This document shows positions 7,248 through 16,108 of a stretch of 53,847 nt of DNA, piece by piece (position 1 is the first letter of the stretch; every line of letters begins with the position of its first letter). This DNA is from Solirubrobacterales bacterium (GTDB lineage: Bacteria; Actinomycetota; Thermoleophilia; Solirubrobacterales; Solirubrobacteraceae), in the NCBI GenBank assembly GCA_003138355.1, contig PLFX01000043.1, positions 1 to 53,847 of the forward strand, in the 5' to 3' direction. The translations under genes were made by a program, and so were the position numbers. The notes under the pieces are model-generated. The model was not told where the DNA came from, ran no database searches, and saw only the letters and a program-made list of their open reading frames with translations.

Positions 7248-8249
7248 CTACTCAATCAGCGCGCGCGCGAACTCATCCGGGTCGAAGGGACGCAGGTCCT
7301 CGAGCGCCTCGCCGATCCCGATCAGCTTCACCGGGATCGCAAGCTCCCGCGCGATCGCCAGCGCGATACCGCCCTTCGCACTACCGTCCAGCTTGGTCAA
7401 GACGATGCCGTCGAGCGCCACAGCGTCGGCGAAGGCACGCGCCTGGCGAAGCCCGTTCTGGCCGGTCGTGGCGTCGAGTGAGAGCAGCGTCTCGTGCGGG
7501 GCGCCGGCGAGCTGGTTGGCGATCACACGCCGGACCTTCGCCAGCTCAGCCATCAGCGGCTCCTGGTTGTGCAGCCGTCCCGCGGTGTCGACGAGCACGA
7601 CGTCGTAGCCCTCGCCGCGCGCGCGTGCGACTGCGTCGAAGGCGACCGAGCCCGGGTCAGAGCCGGCCGCCGCCGTGACGATGTCGGCGCCCGCACGCTC
7701 CGCCCAGCGCTCGAGCTGCTCGGTAGCGGCTGCCCGAAACGTGTCCGCCGCCGCTAGTAGGACGCGCAGTCCCTCCTCGTGTGTCAGCCGCCACGCGAGC
7801 TTCCCGATGGTCGTCGTCTTGCCGGTGCCGTTGACGCCGACCATCAGGATCACAGTCGGCTCGGGGCGCAGGTCGATGTGCAAGGGGGCGCCACCCGTCA
7901 CAGTTGCCTCGGCCGCGAGGAGCTCGACAAGCCGCTCGCGCAGCTCATCCCCGTCGAGCCGCTCCCGGCGCACGGTCGATTCGAGACCCGAGACGATCTC
8001 TGCCGCCGCCGGGCCGCCGACATCCGCGACGATCAGCGACTCCTCGAGCGCGTCCCAATCGTGCGCCGTGAGCGTGCGCGAGAACGTCGCCGCAACCTCA
8101 CTGCCGAGCGCCTGGCGGGTCGCGCGCAGGCTTTCGCGCAAACGCGAGAAGGCGCCGCGTCGCCGGCCGTCGGCGTCCTCGCCATCCTCATCGACGGCCG
8201 CGGACCGCCCGCGCCGCGTGAGCAGCAGCTCGTCCCAGTCTCGCGCCAC
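7248..8249 (-). CDS. ftsY: SRP receptor GTPase FtsY
   Basis: Membrane-associated receptor for the SRP. The NG domain has G1 GVNGTGKTTTIGK (138-150), DTFRAAATEQL (169-179), DTAGRLHNQ (about 221) and TKLDGSAKGG (about 279). The start was set at a GTG (MARDWDELLLTRRG...), which lies just after the smc stop and gives 333 residues. The longer open frame would run back into smc. A short acidic linker (DEDGEDADGR, 20-29) stands in for the long A domain of proteobacterial FtsY. Order smc-ftsY followed by ffh is usual in this phylum. Confidence 0.96.
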   Translation of the reverse strand: MARDWDELLLTRRGRSAAVDEDGEDADGRRRGAFSRLRESLRATRQALGSEVAATFSRTLTAHDWDALEESLIVADVGGPAAAEIVSGLESTVRRERLDGDELRERLVELLAAEATVTGGAPLHIDLRPEPTVILMVGVNGTGKTTTIGKLAWRLTHEEGLRVLLAAADTFRAAATEQLERWAERAGADIVTAAAGSDPGSVAFDAVARARGEGYDVVLVDTAGRLHNQEPLMAELAKVRRVIANQLAGAPHETLLSLDATTGQNGLRQARAFADAVALDGIVLTKLDGSAKGGIALAIARELAIPVKLIGIGEALEDLRPFDPDEFARALIE

Positions 8250-8277
8250 GCGCGCTAAGTGGTTCCGGCGGGGGCCA

Positions 8278-11200
8278 CTAAGCTGCGTCGGCTTCCGCGA
8301 GGCGGACGAAGCCGCCGCCTGCCCCGGCGTCATCGCTGCCCGCCGCCTCGAGCTCGTGCAGACCCGTTTCACCAAGGCGACGCGAGACGACCTTCGAGAC
8401 TCCGTCCCCACCCATCGAGACACCGTACAGCCAGTCGGCGGCCTCCATCGTGCGCTTCTGGTGGGTGACGACGATGAACTGCGCGCGTGAGCTGTGGCGG
8501 CGCAGCAGCGCGAGGAAGCGGTCGATGTTCAAATCGTCGAGCGCCGCCTCGACCTCGTCGAGGATGTAGAACGGGCACGGCCGTGCGAGGAACACGGCGA
8601 ACAGGAAGGCGATCGCGGTCATCGACTTCTCCCCGCCGGAGAGCAGTGACAGTCGCTTCATCGACTTGCCGGCCGGGGTCACCTCGATCTCGACGCCGAG
8701 CGAGCGATCGGCCTCCTCGCCTACGCCATCTCCCGCGTCGGCTTGCGCCTCGCGCTCAGCGCTCGCCTCGCCGTCGGCGCCCGCGTCCTGGCCTCCGAGC
8801 ACCGCTCGCGGCGAGCTCTCATCGCGCACCAGGCGCAGCCGGCCGCTGCCGCCCGGGAACACGTCCTCGATCAGCTCCTCGAAGTTCTGGGCCGCCGCCT
8901 CAAAGGTCGCGGTGAAGCTATCGCTGATCTGCCGGTCGGCGTCGCGGATCACCTGAGCGAGCTCGCGGATCGCCGTCTCGAGATCGACGCGCTGCGCCTC
9001 GAGCTCGTTCACGTGCTCGAGCGCTGCCCGGTACTCCTCCGCTGCGAGCGGGTTGACGGGTCCGAGTTGCTCGCGCCGGCGTGCCAGTCGCTCGACGCGT
9101 TCGCGTAGGGCCTCCCGCTCGCCCACGTCCAGCGGCTCGGGAGCGGCATCCGCGTCCAGGCCGAGGCGCTCGGCGAGCCCTCGCAGCTCGCCGGCTGCTT
9201 CTGCCGCACGGTCACGCGCCTGCTGCGCGGCCACCTCCGCAGCGGTGAGCGCTTCGGCGTGCTCCTGCAGGTGGCCCTGGAGCAGCGTCTCGGTCGTCGT
9301 GCATTCGCGCAGCTCCCCCGCGAGCGCTTCGCCTGCGGCACTGCCCGCCGCGAGCTCCTGCTCGATCGCGTGGACGTTGCCCCGCAGCGCGTCGGCGAGC
9401 GCCTCGAGCACGCGCGCGAAGCGCTCGACACGCGGCGCGAGCTCGGCGTCGACCGCCCCCTGGCGCTCGAGCTGAGCTTGGCGTTGCGCGCGCGCGAGGC
9501 GCTCGCGCTCCGCGCGCGCGAGCGCGCGACGCTCGGCGGCCAGCTCACCTTCGAGCTCCGCGCGGCGCACCGCCAGCTCGCCCGCATCGGGAGCAACTCG
9601 GCGCTGCTCGATCACCCAGGCCGCAAGCCGCTCGCGCTCCTGCGATTCGCCGCGTGCGCGCTCAGCCGCGCGCAGCGTCAGCTCGGCTGACTCACGCGCC
9701 TCGAGCGCGGCGCTTGCCTGCGCCTGCGCGGTGGATGCGGCGGCGCGCGCCTCGTATTCGAGCTGTGCAGCGCGCTCCGATTCGGCGATCAGCGCGTCGC
9801 GACGGTTGCGCTGCTCGAGCGCCCGCTCCGCACCGCCGCTCGCGGCCTGCGTCAGCTCGCCGAGCGCGGCATTCCACACCCGGCCCGAGCGCGTCACGGC
9901 CACACCCGTGAACGCCTGCGGCACGCTCGCGATCTCGTCGACGACCCAGGTGGCCGCGAGCAGCCGGCCGAGCACCGCGAGCGCCTCGGCGTCGCCTTCG
10001 ACGAGCTCGACCAGGCGCTGCGCGCCGGCCGCAGGCGGCTCACCCGGCGCCTGCTGGCGCTCCGGCGTCCCGGCGACGAGCGCGCGCGCGCCGTCCTCGC
10101 CTGAGGCATCGAGCATGGCCTCGGCGCTCGCACGGTCGGCAGCGATGAGCGCGGTTAGCCGGGCCCCGCCGAGCGCTGCGGCAAGGGCGAGCTCGTAGCC
10201 GGGCGCGACGTGAATGCGCTGCTCGAGCCCTTCGCTGCGCCCACGCGCGGCGTCATGGCTTCGCAGGAACTGGTTTACACCGGCGAGCTCGGCGCCGACG
10301 CGGGCGGCTTCGCGGCGTGCCCGCTCGACCGCCTGCTCGGCGTCGCGGAGGGTGTCGCGCGCCGCAATGACCGCCGCGTCCGCCGCATCGCGCTCTCCGG
10401 AGGCTCGCGCGCGTACGGTCTCGACCTCGGCGAGCTCGGCGGCGGCGGCCTCGCGCGCGCCTTCGAACTCTTGCAACTCGGTCTCGAGATGCGCCTTGCG
10501 CTCGCGCTCGAGCTCGGCGATCGCGCTTTCGAGCTGCTCGATCCGTGCCTGGCCCCCCTGATCGAGCTCGGCGGGCTCAGCGGCAAACTGACGAAGCTCC
10601 GCGGCGCGCCGCTCGGTGCGCCGCGCGATCGTCCCGGCAAGCTCGCGCGCGCGCTCCAAGCGCAGCTCCACGCGGTCCTGCGTGCTGCGCGCAGCAAGCG
10701 CGCGCCCGGCGATCTGCTCGTGGCGCTTGCTGCGCTCGGCTAGCGCGAGCTCCGCGCGCTCGCGTCGCTCACCGACCGCTGCCAGCTCGCGCATACGCTC
10801 ATCGCGCGCGGAGCGCTGCTCGGCCGCGGCGCGCTCGGCCTCTGTTAGACGCACGCGCCGCTCGCGCAGCTCGTCGCGAACGAGCGTCCAGCGCACCTCG
10901 AGCGTCTGGCGCTCGAGGCGTTCGTGCAGCTCGGCCGCCTCGGCTTGACGCTTCAGCGGTCGCAGCCGCGAGCGCGCCTCGCGCTCGACGTCGAGCGCGC
11001 GGTCCAGGTTCTCTTGCGCACGGTCGAGCTTCAGCTGGGCACGACGCCGACGTTTGCGGTGCTTGCCAAGCCCGGCCGCCTCCTCGATCAGTAGCCGCCG
11101 GTCGCGCGGCTTGGAGGTGACGATCGACTCGACTCGACCTTGCGAGATGACCGAATGCGCCTCCTTCCCGAGGCCCGTATCGGAGAGCAGCTCGAGCACG

Positions 11201-11568
11201 TCAACGAGTCGGCAGCGCGCGCCGTTGATTCGGTAGCTGCCCTCGCCGGCGCGGTTGAGGGTGCGGGAGATCGCGATCTCGCTCGCGGGCACGTCGAGCA
11301 GCTCGTCCGCGTTGTCGAGCACCAGCTCGACCTCGGCTTCGCTGCGCGCCTGAACGCCACGTCCGCCCGCGAAGATGACGTCCTGCATCGACTGCCCGCG
11401 CACCGCCAGCGGCGACTGCTCGCCGAGCGCCCACAGGACCGCGTCGGTGATGTTCGATTTACCCGACCCGTTGGGCCCGACGATCACGCTGACCCCCTCG
11501 CCGAAGCGCAGGCGCGTGCGCTCGGGGAACGATTTGAAGCCCTTGATCGTGATCGATTTCAGGTGCAA
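8278..11568 (-). CDS. smc: Chromosome segregation ATPase SMC
   Basis: Structural maintenance of chromosomes protein, 1096 residues, that compacts and organises DNA as a dimer with ScpAB. The N-terminal head has Walker A GPNGSGKS (33-40). The C-terminal head has the signature LSGGEKS (976-982) and Walker B YILDEVEAALDD (about 1001-1012). Two long Ala/Glu/Arg-rich coiled-coil arms flank a globular hinge at about 430-590. Typical bacterial SMC has about 1180 residues, so the arms are somewhat short. An insertion of about 40 Asp/Glu/Ala-rich residues (GGQDAGADGEASAEREAQADAG) lies just before the C-terminal head. Seven bases separate it from rnc. Confidence 0.97.
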   Translation of the reverse strand: MHLKSITIKGFKSFPERTRLRFGEGVSVIVGPNGSGKSNITDAVLWALGEQSPLAVRGQSMQDVIFAGGRGVQARSEAEVELVLDNADELLDVPASEIAISRTLNRAGEGSYRINGARCRLVDVLELLSDTGLGKEAHSVISQGRVESIVTSKPRDRRLLIEEAAGLGKHRKRRRRAQLKLDRAQENLDRALDVEREARSRLRPLKRQAEAAELHERLERQTLEVRWTLVRDELRERRVRLTEAERAAAEQRSARDERMRELAAVGERRERAELALAERSKRHEQIAGRALAARSTQDRVELRLERARELAGTIARRTERRAAELRQFAAEPAELDQGGQARIEQLESAIAELERERKAHLETELQEFEGAREAAAAELAEVETVRARASGERDAADAAVIAARDTLRDAEQAVERARREAARVGAELAGVNQFLRSHDAARGRSEGLEQRIHVAPGYELALAAALGGARLTALIAADRASAEAMLDASGEDGARALVAGTPERQQAPGEPPAAGAQRLVELVEGDAEALAVLGRLLAATWVVDEIASVPQAFTGVAVTRSGRVWNAALGELTQAASGGAERALEQRNRRDALIAESERAAQLEYEARAAASTAQAQASAALEARESAELTLRAAERARGESQERERLAAWVIEQRRVAPDAGELAVRRAELEGELAAERRALARAERERLARAQRQAQLERQGAVDAELAPRVERFARVLEALADALRGNVHAIEQELAAGSAAGEALAGELRECTTTETLLQGHLQEHAEALTAAEVAAQQARDRAAEAAGELRGLAERLGLDADAAPEPLDVGEREALRERVERLARRREQLGPVNPLAAEEYRAALEHVNELEAQRVDLETAIRELAQVIRDADRQISDSFTATFEAAAQNFEELIEDVFPGGSGRLRLVRDESSPRAVLGGQDAGADGEASAEREAQADAGDGVGEEADRSLGVEIEVTPAGKSMKRLSLLSGGEKSMTAIAFLFAVFLARPCPFYILDEVEAALDDLNIDRFLALLRRHSSRAQFIVVTHQKRTMEAADWLYGVSMGGDGVSKVVSRRLGETGLHELEAAGSDDAGAGGGFVRLAEADAA

Positions 11569-11575
11569 GGCATCC

Positions 11576-12244
11576 TCACCGTGATCGGGCGGCGCTGCGC
11601 GCCTGTAGCGCCAGCCGGGCCGCCTCTTGCTCGGCGTGCTTCTTGCTGCGTCCCTGGCCGGCGCCGAGCGTATCCCCCGACCCCGTGCGGGCCTCGACCA
11701 TGAACGTGCGCGCGTGCGGCAGACCCTGCTCCTCGACCACCTCGTAGCGCACGACCTCGTTGTCGCGTGCCAGCTCCTCCTGGAGCGCCGATTTGAAGTC
11801 GACCGGGTTCTCGAGCGCCTCGTCGATCCGCGAAGCGAAGGCCTCGATGACCGCGCCCGCCGTTCGCTCGTAGCCGTAGCTGATGTAACAGGCGCCGATC
11901 ACCGCCTCGATCACCGACGCGAGCACGCGCTCGGTCTCGACCACCGCCGCTGCCAAAGGCGCCGCTGTCGGCGGCGCCGACGCAAGCAGCCGATCGACGA
12001 GTCCAAGCTCCTCCGCGACGGTCCTGCAGGACGGTCCGGAGACCGCCTGCGCGCGGATCTTCGTCAGCCGTCCGGCGCCGAAGCGTTCCGCCTCCAGTCG
12101 CGGGTACAGGTGCGCCGTGACCGCAAGCGCGAGCACGCTGTCGCCGAGGAACGCGAGACGCGTGTACGAGTCGCTGCGCCGCTGCGTCCAAGAGGCGTGC
12201 GTGAACACCTGCCGGTAGAGATCCTCCGGCAGCTCGTCGAGCAA
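11576..12244 (-). CDS. rnc: Ribonuclease III with incomplete acidic cluster
   Basis: Double-strand-specific endoribonuclease for rRNA precursor and mRNA processing. The 222 residues comprise an endonuclease domain (1-140) with the signature RLAFLGDSVLAL (29-40) and ERVLASVIEAVIGACY (105-120), and a C-terminal dsRNA-binding domain (about 146-215) ending GQGRSKKHAEQEAARLAL. Compared with E. coli RNase III, Asp45 and Glu117 are kept (Asp35, Glu113), but the positions of Glu38, Glu41 and Asp114 are Thr28, Ala31 and Ser110. The start is a TTG, 14 nt after the acpP stop; no ATG or GTG fits. Confidence 0.93.
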   Translation of the reverse strand: MLDELPEDLYRQVFTHASWTQRRSDSYTRLAFLGDSVLALAVTAHLYPRLEAERFGAGRLTKIRAQAVSGPSCRTVAEELGLVDRLLASAPPTAAPLAAAVVETERVLASVIEAVIGACYISYGYERTAGAVIEAFASRIDEALENPVDFKSALQEELARDNEVVRYEVVEEQGLPHARTFMVEARTGSGDTLGAGQGRSKKHAEQEAARLALQARSAARSR

Positions 12245-12258
12245 TTCGCGCAGCGCCG

Positions 12259-12507
12259 TCAGTGCCCGCCGGCTTGGGAGAGGACGTACTCGACCGTGTC
12301 ATTGACCGTCACGAGCTTGACCGCCTGCTCGTCGGGGACCGAAATTCCGTAGGTGTCCTCGAGCTCTTGCACCATCGTGTACAGGTCAAGCGAGTCGATG
12401 GCGAGATCCTCGCGAAAGCGCGTGCCCAGCTGGACACGCTCCGGGTCGAGCTCGAGCTCGTCGGCCAGGTGCGAACGGATCAGTTCCAGGACCTCCTCAC
12501 GGGTCAT
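12259..12507 (-). CDS. acpP: Acyl carrier protein
   Basis: 82-residue acidic four-helix carrier of fatty acyl intermediates. The phosphopantetheine attachment serine is Ser39 in the motif DLAIDSLDLYTMVQELE. The start is taken at the ATG giving MTREEVLELIRSHLADEL; an upstream start would add 22 residues of no ACP character. Typical ACP motif DSLD is followed by Leu-Tyr. It lies between plsX and rnc, matching the common plsX-(fab)-acpP-rnc order. Confidence 0.95.
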   Translation of the reverse strand: MTREEVLELIRSHLADELELDPERVQLGTRFREDLAIDSLDLYTMVQELEDTYGISVPDEQAVKLVTVNDTVEYVLSQAGGH

Positions 12508-12596
12508 GCGCAACGCGTCACGATAGCGCCGGGCCAGGACACGCCCCGGCGCCTGCGCCCCAGCCACGGGCATCCAAGGGGCGCCGCGCCCGCCGC

Positions 12597-13616
12597 TCAG
12601 GACGCCGTAGGCACGCCGGCGCGGCGCAGCGCGCCGGCAGCCTCGAGCGCGCTGTGCGTGCGCCCGACGACGTCCTCTTCGACACCGCGCCGCGCGCGCA
12701 GAATCGCTTTGGCGATTCCCTGGCGGGTGAAGCTGCCGTGCGCGACGACGCCGAGGTGGCGCAAACCGAGCAGGTAGGCGCCACCCTGGCCCTCGGGATC
12801 GATCTCCTCGACGAACGGACGAAGCCCGCCCGAGAGCAGCAGGCCGCCGAGCTTGCCGCGAGTGGACGCGTTCGCGATGTCGCGGATCGTGTGGAGCATC
12901 GTCTGCGAGACCGCCTCGATCAGCTTCAGTGCGACGTTGCCGGTGAACCCGTCGGTGACGACAACGTCGGCGGCGCCGTTCAAGACGCCGTCGCCCTCGA
13001 TGTTGCCGACGAAGGTCAGTACGTCGCTTGCGCGGGAGCGCGCGATCAGCGCCTCGTGGGCCTCGATGACCACCTGGCTGCCGCGCTCGGGCTCGATGCC
13101 ATTGGACAGCAGGCCAACCCGTGGGCGTTCGACGCCGAGCACCGTGCTCGCATAGGCGGCGCCCATGAATGCGAACTGGACGAGGTACTCGACGCGCACA
13201 TCCGGGTTAGCGCCAACGTCCAACACGGTCACCGGATGGCTCGGGACCGGGACCGTGATCGCGAGCGCCGGGCGGTGGATCCCGTGCGCACGGCGAATGT
13301 GAAGCTGCGCGGCGACGAGCGCGGTGCCGGTCGAGCCGTTGCAGACGAGCGCCGCGGCGCGGCCCTCACCGACGGCGCGCGCGGCGAGGACGATCGATGC
13401 GTCCGGGACGGTGCGCACCGCGCGTGCGGGGTTCTCCTCCTTGGCGATCGAACGCGGCGCGTCGACGATCTCGACGCCGCCTCCGCTGGGTCCGAGCTGG
13501 TCCGCGGGACCGAAGAGCAGCACCTCCACCCCCGCGGCTGCTGCGAGCCGCGCTGCGGCTGCGACCTCGCCCGGCCCGAGATCGGCGCCGTTCGCGTCGA
13601 CCGCGATGACCGTCAC
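12597..13616 (-). CDS. plsX: Phosphate acyltransferase PlsX
   Basis: Converts acyl-ACP to acyl-phosphate, the donor for the first step of phospholipid synthesis. The 339 residues start MTVIAVDANGADLGPGEVAAA and contain family blocks VCNGSTGTALVAA, DVGANPDVRVEYLVQFAFMGAAYAS, GLLSNGIEPERGS, FVGNIEGDGVLNGAADVVVTDGFTGNVALK and GGAYLLGLRHLGVVAHGS. It sits 18 nt after rpmF, a common pairing. The adenine- and metal-type annotations do not apply, because this is not a kinase. Confidence 0.96.
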   Translation of the reverse strand: MTVIAVDANGADLGPGEVAAAARLAAAAGVEVLLFGPADQLGPSGGGVEIVDAPRSIAKEENPARAVRTVPDASIVLAARAVGEGRAAALVCNGSTGTALVAAQLHIRRAHGIHRPALAITVPVPSHPVTVLDVGANPDVRVEYLVQFAFMGAAYASTVLGVERPRVGLLSNGIEPERGSQVVIEAHEALIARSRASDVLTFVGNIEGDGVLNGAADVVVTDGFTGNVALKLIEAVSQTMLHTIRDIANASTRGKLGGLLLSGGLRPFVEEIDPEGQGGAYLLGLRHLGVVAHGSFTRQGIAKAILRARRGVEEDVVGRTHSALEAAGALRRAGVPTAS

Positions 13617-13634
13617 GGTGACCCGGCGGACCTT

Positions 13635-13835
13635 CTAGTGGTCGTGGTCGTGGTCGTGCTCAGGCGACGCCACGACCTCACGCCCAGCGTAGTAGCCACA
13701 CGTCGGGCAGACGCGGTGCGGGCGACGTGGACCGTGGCAGTGGGGGCACTCGTTCAGGGCCGGCGCGGCCATCTTGTGCTGCGCGCGACGCTTCGCGGTC
13801 CGGCTGTGCGACTGCTTGCGCTTGGGTGCTTGCAT
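13635..13835 (-). CDS. rpmF: Ribosomal protein L32 with His-Asp tail
   Basis: 66-residue zinc-ribbon form of L32: N-terminal PKRKQSHSRTAKRRAQHK, then Cys30-x2-Cys33 and Cys43-x2-Cys46 (CPHC ... CPTC). The C-terminus is unusual and ends in alternating His and Asp (EHDHDHDH, 59-66), encoded by a short GTGGTC tandem repeat (plus strand 13638-13658). This tail could bind metal (inference). It is co-oriented with plsX and DUF177, the standard neighbours. Confidence 0.95.
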   Translation of the reverse strand: MQAPKRKQSHSRTAKRRAQHKMAAPALNECPHCHGPRRPHRVCPTCGYYAGREVVASPEHDHDHDH

Positions 13836-13881
13836 CGGCCGGCAAGCCTAGCAGCCCGCTGCGGGCGCGCCGCTCCGGCCG
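13836..13881 (-). promoter_or_regulatory. Nested inverted repeat immediately upstream of rpmF
   Basis: An outer 7-bp stem (CGGCCGG at 13836-13842 with CCGGCCG at 13875-13881) encloses an inner inverted repeat (GCCCGC at 13854-13859 with GCGGGC at 13861-13866). It fills nearly the whole gap between the DUF177 stop and the rpmF start, ending at the base before the start codon. It may be a terminator for the DUF177 gene or an RNA structure controlling rpmF translation; the sequence does not decide. Confidence 0.35.
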
Positions 13882-13887
13882 AGCGCT

Positions 13888-14403
13888 CTAATCGAGCTTC
13901 AGTTCGGCAAGCTTCGCCCAGCGTGGATCGGGCGCGCTCTCGTGGCGGTGCCCGGGCTCGAGCGCGCGCAGCGGCTTGGCACAGACCGGGCAGAGCCCCG
14001 GGCAGTCCTCGGTGCAGACGATCTGGTCGGGCAACGCGAGCGCGAACGCGTCGCGCGCGAAGGCCCGCAGATCGAGGAGCTCGCCGTCGACGTAGGGGCT
14101 GGCGAGCTCCTCGCCGCTGCCCGGAAGGTCGACCTCGCGAGCATCTACCTCGATGGCCGGCGCCGCGTCGGCGAGGCAGCGCATGCACGGCCCAGCGATC
14201 GCGGCCGCGAAGCGCAGGTGCAGCGCGTAGCCGCCGCCGGTCATGCGCGAGACGTCGAGTTTGACCGGGACGCGGTCGGGCTCGGCGGCATAGTGCTGGC
14301 CGCCGAGCTCGAGCGGGTCGAGCGCCACGACGAGCTCCAGGCGCCGCGCCTCGCCCGGCGAAAGTCGCAGCCCGCCGAGATCGAATGTGTCGCTCGCGAG
14401 CAC
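13888..14403 (-). CDS. DUF177 (YceD-type) protein
   Basis: 171-residue protein of the family encoded next to rpmF in most bacteria and linked, in family studies, to 23S rRNA accumulation. Visible features are an N-terminal beta-rich half, CMRCL at about 97-101 (GPCMRCLADAAPAIEVD), and a C-terminal cysteine cluster CTEDCPGLCPVC (about 133-144) that could bind zinc. Neighbour rpmF supports the assignment. The molecular function is not established from sequence. Confidence 0.88.
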   Translation of the reverse strand: MLASDTFDLGGLRLSPGEARRLELVVALDPLELGGQHYAAEPDRVPVKLDVSRMTGGGYALHLRFAAAIAGPCMRCLADAAPAIEVDAREVDLPGSGEELASPYVDGELLDLRAFARDAFALALPDQIVCTEDCPGLCPVCAKPLRALEPGHRHESAPDPRWAKLAELKLD

Positions 14404-14454
14404 ATGCTCAGAGTAGCTGCGCCGCCCGTCCGGTCGGCGCGTTCCGGCGCCCGC

Positions 14455-16065
14455 TCAGCTGTGGTCCAGCTCGCGCTTGACGACCTTCCCGGTCGCCGTG
14501 CGCGGCAGCTCCTCGACGAACAGCACGTCGCGGGGCACCTTGAAGCGCGCGAGGTTCTCGCGAACGTGCGCGCGCACGCCGTCGGCGTCGAGGTTGGCGT
14601 CGGTCTCGAGCACGACGAAGGCTCGCAGGCGCTGCCCGTACTCGTGATCGTCGACGCCGACGACCGCGACGTCGGCGACCTCGGGATGATCGGCCAGGAG
14701 GTCCTCGACCTCGCGCGGGAAGACGTTCTCCCCGCCGGAGACGATCATCTCGTCGTCACGCCCGGAGACGAACAGCCGGCCCTCCTCGTCGATGTGGCCG
14801 ACATCGCCGGTCGCGAACAGGCCGTCAAGGACAGTCTTACCGTCACCGGTCGTGTAGCCGTCCATGACCATCTCGTTGCTGACGAAGATGCGCCCCGTCC
14901 GTCCAGGGCCGCGCAGCTCCCGGTCTTGCTCGTCGAACAACCGCAGGCGCGTGCCGTGCGGCGGCGTGCCGGCGGTGCCGGGTGCCGCGCGCAGCTGGCG
15001 CGGGGATGCGATCGACGCCCAGGCGACCTCGGTCGAGCCGTAGAGGTTGTAGAGGACCTCGCCGAAGGCGTCCATCACCCGCAGCGCAAGCTCGCCCGGC
15101 AGCGACGAACCGCTGACCGCGATCACGCGCAGCGAGCTCGTGTCATAGCTGTGGATCGTGTCGGGGCCCAGTTCGAGGATGCGCTGGAGCATCAGCGGGA
15201 CAGCGACGAGCGCGCTGACCCGGTGGCGTTCGATCGACGCCAGCACCTGCTCGGGCTCGAACCGGCGATGCAGGATCAGCGTCGAGGAGAGCGCGAGGCC
15301 GAGCGTGAAGTGGCCGTAGCCCCAGGAATGGAAGAGGGGCGAAGCGATCAGCGTCGGCTGGCGCGCGCGTAGCGGGATCCGCGAGAAGAGCGCGGCCGCG
15401 GGGTCGAGCGAGCGGGGCTGGTGGCGCGAGGCGCCCTTCGGCGAGCCGGTCGTGCCCGAGGTGAGGATGACGACGCGGCCGCGGTCACGCGGCGGGCTGA
15501 GATTGCTGCGATCGCCCGTCGCGACGAGATCGTCGATCGTCGTGAAGCTGCTCGGCCCGTCATGCCAGGCGATCACGGTATGACGCCCTGCGGCCGCCTG
15601 GGCGCACAGCGGGATGAACTCCTCGTCGTAGATCAGGACACGCGGCTGCTCGCGCTCACAGACCTCGGCGATCTGCGGCCCCGCGAACGAAGTATTGAGC
15701 AGCAGGAGCGGCGCGCCGAGCTTCGACGCGGCAACCGAGGAGCGTACGAAGCCCGCGTGATCGCGGCAGAGGATCGCGATCCCGTCGCCCTCGCCGACGC
15801 CGAGCTCGCGCAGGCCGCGAGCGAAGGCGTTCGTCTCCTCGTGGAGCTCGCGAAAGCTGACGGTTCCGCGATCGTCGTGCACCGCGGGGCGGTCGGGGTC
15901 GCGCATCGCCGAGATCGCATAGCCGGACGCGGGGGTCGGGCCCCAGCGCTTGAGCAGGATCAGCGTGCGGACGATCTTGTCCGGCCGAGTCGGCGCGAGC
16001 ACGCCGGCCCGCGCGAGCGTCCAGCCGGTGAAGAGCATGTTCAGTAGGCGCGCGAACGGACGCAC
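14455..16065 (-). CDS. AMP-forming acyl-CoA synthetase/ligase
   Basis: 536-residue adenylate-forming enzyme that activates a carboxylic acid through an acyl-AMP, normally to the CoA thioester. Motifs: P-loop VVILTSGTTGSPKGASRH (198-215), LYNLYGSTEVAW (about 343-354), LFATGDVGHIDEEGRLFVSGRDDEMIVSGGENVFPREVE in the hinge region, and the catalytic lysine in RTATGKVVKREL near the C-terminus. The N-terminus has a hydrophobic helix (LLNMLFTGWTLARAGVL) that may attach it to the membrane. The substrate cannot be read from sequence; a medium- or long-chain fatty acid is plausible. It lies between DUF177 and the SepIVA-like gene, where it is not part of the usual conserved order. Confidence 0.88.
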   Translation of the reverse strand: MRPFARLLNMLFTGWTLARAGVLAPTRPDKIVRTLILLKRWGPTPASGYAISAMRDPDRPAVHDDRGTVSFRELHEETNAFARGLRELGVGEGDGIAILCRDHAGFVRSSVAASKLGAPLLLLNTSFAGPQIAEVCEREQPRVLIYDEEFIPLCAQAAAGRHTVIAWHDGPSSFTTIDDLVATGDRSNLSPPRDRGRVVILTSGTTGSPKGASRHQPRSLDPAAALFSRIPLRARQPTLIASPLFHSWGYGHFTLGLALSSTLILHRRFEPEQVLASIERHRVSALVAVPLMLQRILELGPDTIHSYDTSSLRVIAVSGSSLPGELALRVMDAFGEVLYNLYGSTEVAWASIASPRQLRAAPGTAGTPPHGTRLRLFDEQDRELRGPGRTGRIFVSNEMVMDGYTTGDGKTVLDGLFATGDVGHIDEEGRLFVSGRDDEMIVSGGENVFPREVEDLLADHPEVADVAVVGVDDHEYGQRLRAFVVLETDANLDADGVRAHVRENLARFKVPRDVLFVEELPRTATGKVVKRELDHS

Positions 16066-16108
16066 GGCGCGTTATCCAAGCATCCCCGCCGCGATGCGGC
16101 GAGAAGAT

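Noticed and set aside
9480..9560. GCGCGCGAG-type repeats in smc as a possible repeat array
   Set aside because: They are irregular codon repeats of Ala/Arg/Glu in the coiled-coil arms, not spaced direct repeats; not CRISPR.
12654..14264. Long plus-strand open frame (536 codons) opposite plsX, rpmF and DUF177
   Set aside because: It spans three clearly conserved minus-strand genes, has an Arg/Asp-rich shadow composition and no recognisable domain. Long antisense frames are expected at this GC content.
16087..16101. 6-bp hairpin (CGCCGC-GAT-GCGGCG) after the SepIVA-like gene as terminator
   Set aside because: Short stem, no following T-tract, and such stems are frequent by chance at this base composition.
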